From Hippophae tibetana (Eukaryota; Streptophyta; Magnoliopsida; Rosales; Elaeagnaceae): DNA of 64,000 bases. This document shows positions 62,120-64,000 of this stretch, one piece after another. The position numbers and the translations under genes are program-made. Positions within the stretch are counted from its first letter, which is position 1, and each line of letters starts with the position of its first letter. The stretch is taken from assembly GCA_037013495.1 (NCBI GenBank), contig CM072808.1, positions 14,237,319 through 14,301,318 on the forward strand, read 5' to 3'. Under the pieces are notes generated by a model, which saw only the letters and a list, made by a program, of their open reading frames with translations, made no database searches and was not told the origin of the DNA.

Positions 62120-63030
62120 CTAGTTTTTTAGAGATATATTCGTCACTTTTCCCTTTTTTTCTTTTAGGGTTTCTATAACAATTTCTACTTTAGTTTTACC
62201 CTTAAGAGGTTTAGGGTCAGTAGTTTCTTTCACTTTGAGTGCTTGGAAAAATTCAATAATTTTAATATTATCAAATTGTTCTAATTGAGTTTTATCCCAC
62301 CATCTTCCCCATGATCGTCTTATAAGACAATAGATTTCATCCCAATTGGTTATTGCATAATCCCATTTCCATATCCATGGGACTTTATATAATGCAAAGA
62401 AAAACATTAATGAATGATCTTCATTTTTAGTAGAGTTTAAGTTAAACTCTTCAAATAATATAAAAGCTTCTAAAACCTTTTGAGGAAATATATCTTTTGT
62501 TGGTCCGAAAAATGAGAACCAATCTCTCAACAAAGTAGGAAAATCATTAAACACATAATAATCTCCTATTAAGAACTGGATAAACCACGTATGGGTTTTC
62601 TTTGAGCTTTGATAAAAGAGCGTGTTTTCCCACGCCTGTATGTAATCAAAATAGTCATATGAGACTGGATTCATTCGTTTGTTTTTAAATTTTTCTCTAA
62701 CAAATAAGTTAGAGTTCCAATCTGATTTAGATAAAATATTTTTTACTTTAAAGGTTGAGTAAGCGATTTCATGAGAATTTCTCATGTTGTGAATTATGTC
62801 AACCGAATTAGTTTCTTTTAAGATTAATTCATAATATTCCCTAAATTTAGGGGTAGTATTTGCTGGTAAATTATCTTTAAGATATATATTAGCTACCTAT
62901 TCAGGTGACTTGGCCATGTCTTCATCTTCTACTGAGATGATAGATTTGTGAGTAATCTTATGCCATTCGTACTCCTTTTGAGGAGCCTTTTCTTTCTTCA
63001 GCGCCTGAAGATAATTTGTTTTCTTCATGA
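62120..63030 (-). pseudogene. Second ORF of the caulimovirid fossil, unknown function
   Basis: Downstream of RNase H in the viral sense, as in the two-ORF florendoviruses. Recognisable blocks include 'MNPVSYDYFDYIQAWENTLF', 'THTWFIQF', 'RDWFSFFGPTKDIFP' and 'WIWKWDYAITNWDE', which I know as a conserved plant EPRV-associated protein without assigned function. The piece at 62120-62785 is open for 221 codons, and the N-terminal part lies in 62786-63030. It is broken at a small number of places. Confidence 0.6.
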
Positions 63031-63039
63031 CCCTGTAAG

Positions 63040-64000
63040 TATTCCCTGGTGAGAAAATATGGGAGTTAGTTCTCTTCTCCCTTAATATACTCGATATCAA
63101 AATCGAATATAGATAGAATGGCTTGCCACCTAGCAAAAATCTGTTTTGGTGCTAGATTTTTGACGTCTTTTTGAAGTACTTCTTTAGCACTCTTGCAATC
63201 AAATCTAAGTAAGAACTTCTTATTTAGAAGGTCGTCTTGGAATTTAGTAATGCTCAGAATAATGTCCAGTATTTCTTTTTTAATGGTAGAATAATTTTTC
63301 TGAGCTGGTTTCCAGGTGCCTGAGGTATATCTTACTAAGACTTCTTTTATATGCATTTTCTGTTTCAGAATGCCTCCATAACCTATCTCTGAAGCATTAG
63401 TTTCCACTACTTTTAGAGCTTCGGAATCAGATAGAGCTAGGCATGGGAGCTCTTTAACTCGAAGTTTGATTTTTTGGACAGCTGTTGTGCAAGCTGTATT
63501 CCATTCTAGAGGATTCGTTTTTAGCCTTTGAAATAATGGGCTGGCGTCTTGTGCAAGATTTTTATAAAAATCTGCAATACAATTAAGACTCCCTAGAAAT
63601 CTTTGCAACTGTTTTTTATCTTTATTTCATCCGGAAATTTTTCTGCAAAGACTATTGATCTCTCGATAGGACTTATAAGTCCATGTTCTATGTTATGACC
63701 TAAGAATCTTACTTGGGTCTGGAATAACTTCATCTTTTTAGATGACACATGAAGCCCATTGGACTTGACTGTTTTAAAAAATACCTCAAAGTGTTACCAG
63801 TGTTGGTATACTGAATTTGAATAGACTAGGACATCGTCTATGTAGACAATAGTGAACCCTAAATAAGGGTTAAAAATGTCATTCATAATTTTCTGGTATT
63901 CACTTGGGGCATTCTTGAGCCCAAATGGCATAACATTCCATTCGTAAAGCCCAAATGGAACAGTAAATGCTGTTTTGTAGCGATCTTTTTCTGCTACTTG
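63040..64000 (-). mobile_element. Endogenous caulimovirid reverse transcriptase and RNase H (continues off the window)
   Basis: The polymerase part of a pararetrovirus fossil. From the window end downward the RT palm is readable: 'FGLYEWNVMPFGLKNAP', 'TIVYIDDVLVYSNS' with the YIDD catalytic motif, and 'QVRFLGHNIEHGLISP'. RNase H follows at 63066-63608: 'SGTWKPAQKNYSTIKKEIL', 'LLRFDCKSAKEVL', and 'ARWQAILSIFDFDIEYIKGE'. This wording is typical of Caulimoviridae, not of LTR elements. The order RT-RH-ORF2-intergenic fits a florendovirus-like genome. Few breaks are visible, so it looks younger than the 4.2-kb fossil. Its 5' part lies beyond 64000. Confidence 0.85.

Overview
The window looks like nuclear DNA of a flowering plant, most likely a eudicot. 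It is very AT-rich, its one intact host gene has plant-type short exons and AT-rich introns, and the rest is mostly nested plant transposable elements. I cannot name the species.

Host genes. One gene looks intact: a type-B two-component response regulator (cytokinin transcription factor, ARR10/ARR12 type) on the minus strand at 9494-15117. It has six coding exons that add up to an unbroken 690-residue protein, and a tRNA-derived SINE sits in its second intron. Beside it, at 5618-8328, is a decayed BAHD acyltransferase that has lost its N-terminal part.

Region by region. 1-4152: the 3' end of a Ty3-type LTR retrotransposon (family A), its LTR, and an extra partial LTR copy in tandem. 4153-5510: a fossil of an endogenous caulimovirid (minus strand: primer site, leader, movement protein). 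5618-15430: the two host genes. 15430-19400: AT-rich spacer and a degraded minus-strand LTR. 19407-32122: an old composite Ty3 element (family B LTRs, gag-pol remains) that has collected a family A LTR, a 1.56-kb solo LTR inside its integrase and a copia gag fragment. 33960-43715: a three-level nest, in which an hAT transposon remnant is split by an 8.2-kb CACTA element, itself hit by a 369-bp internally deleted family A LTR. The CACTA carries TNP2-type domains and a Ulp1-like cysteine protease, plus a 330-bp near-perfect hairpin. 43716-47919: empty AT-rich DNA. 47920-48584: a solo LTR full of TTCTAG motifs, with a perfect heat-shock-element-like site. 48590-53690: an old LTR element with a young family A solo LTR (TSD CTAAA) in its right repeat. 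56138-57805: a solo LTR with TSD ACCAT. 58930-61260: minus-strand Ty3 remains. 61497-61709: a large duplicated (CTT)n tract. 61706-64000: a second caulimovirid fossil (minus strand: RT-RNase H, then a second ORF, then an intergenic region with a TATA box), running off the window end.

No operon, CRISPR array or clearly new coding system is present. The main interest is the nesting history, the hairpin, the LTR-derived mini-element, the heat-element LTR and the virus-microsatellite junctions.
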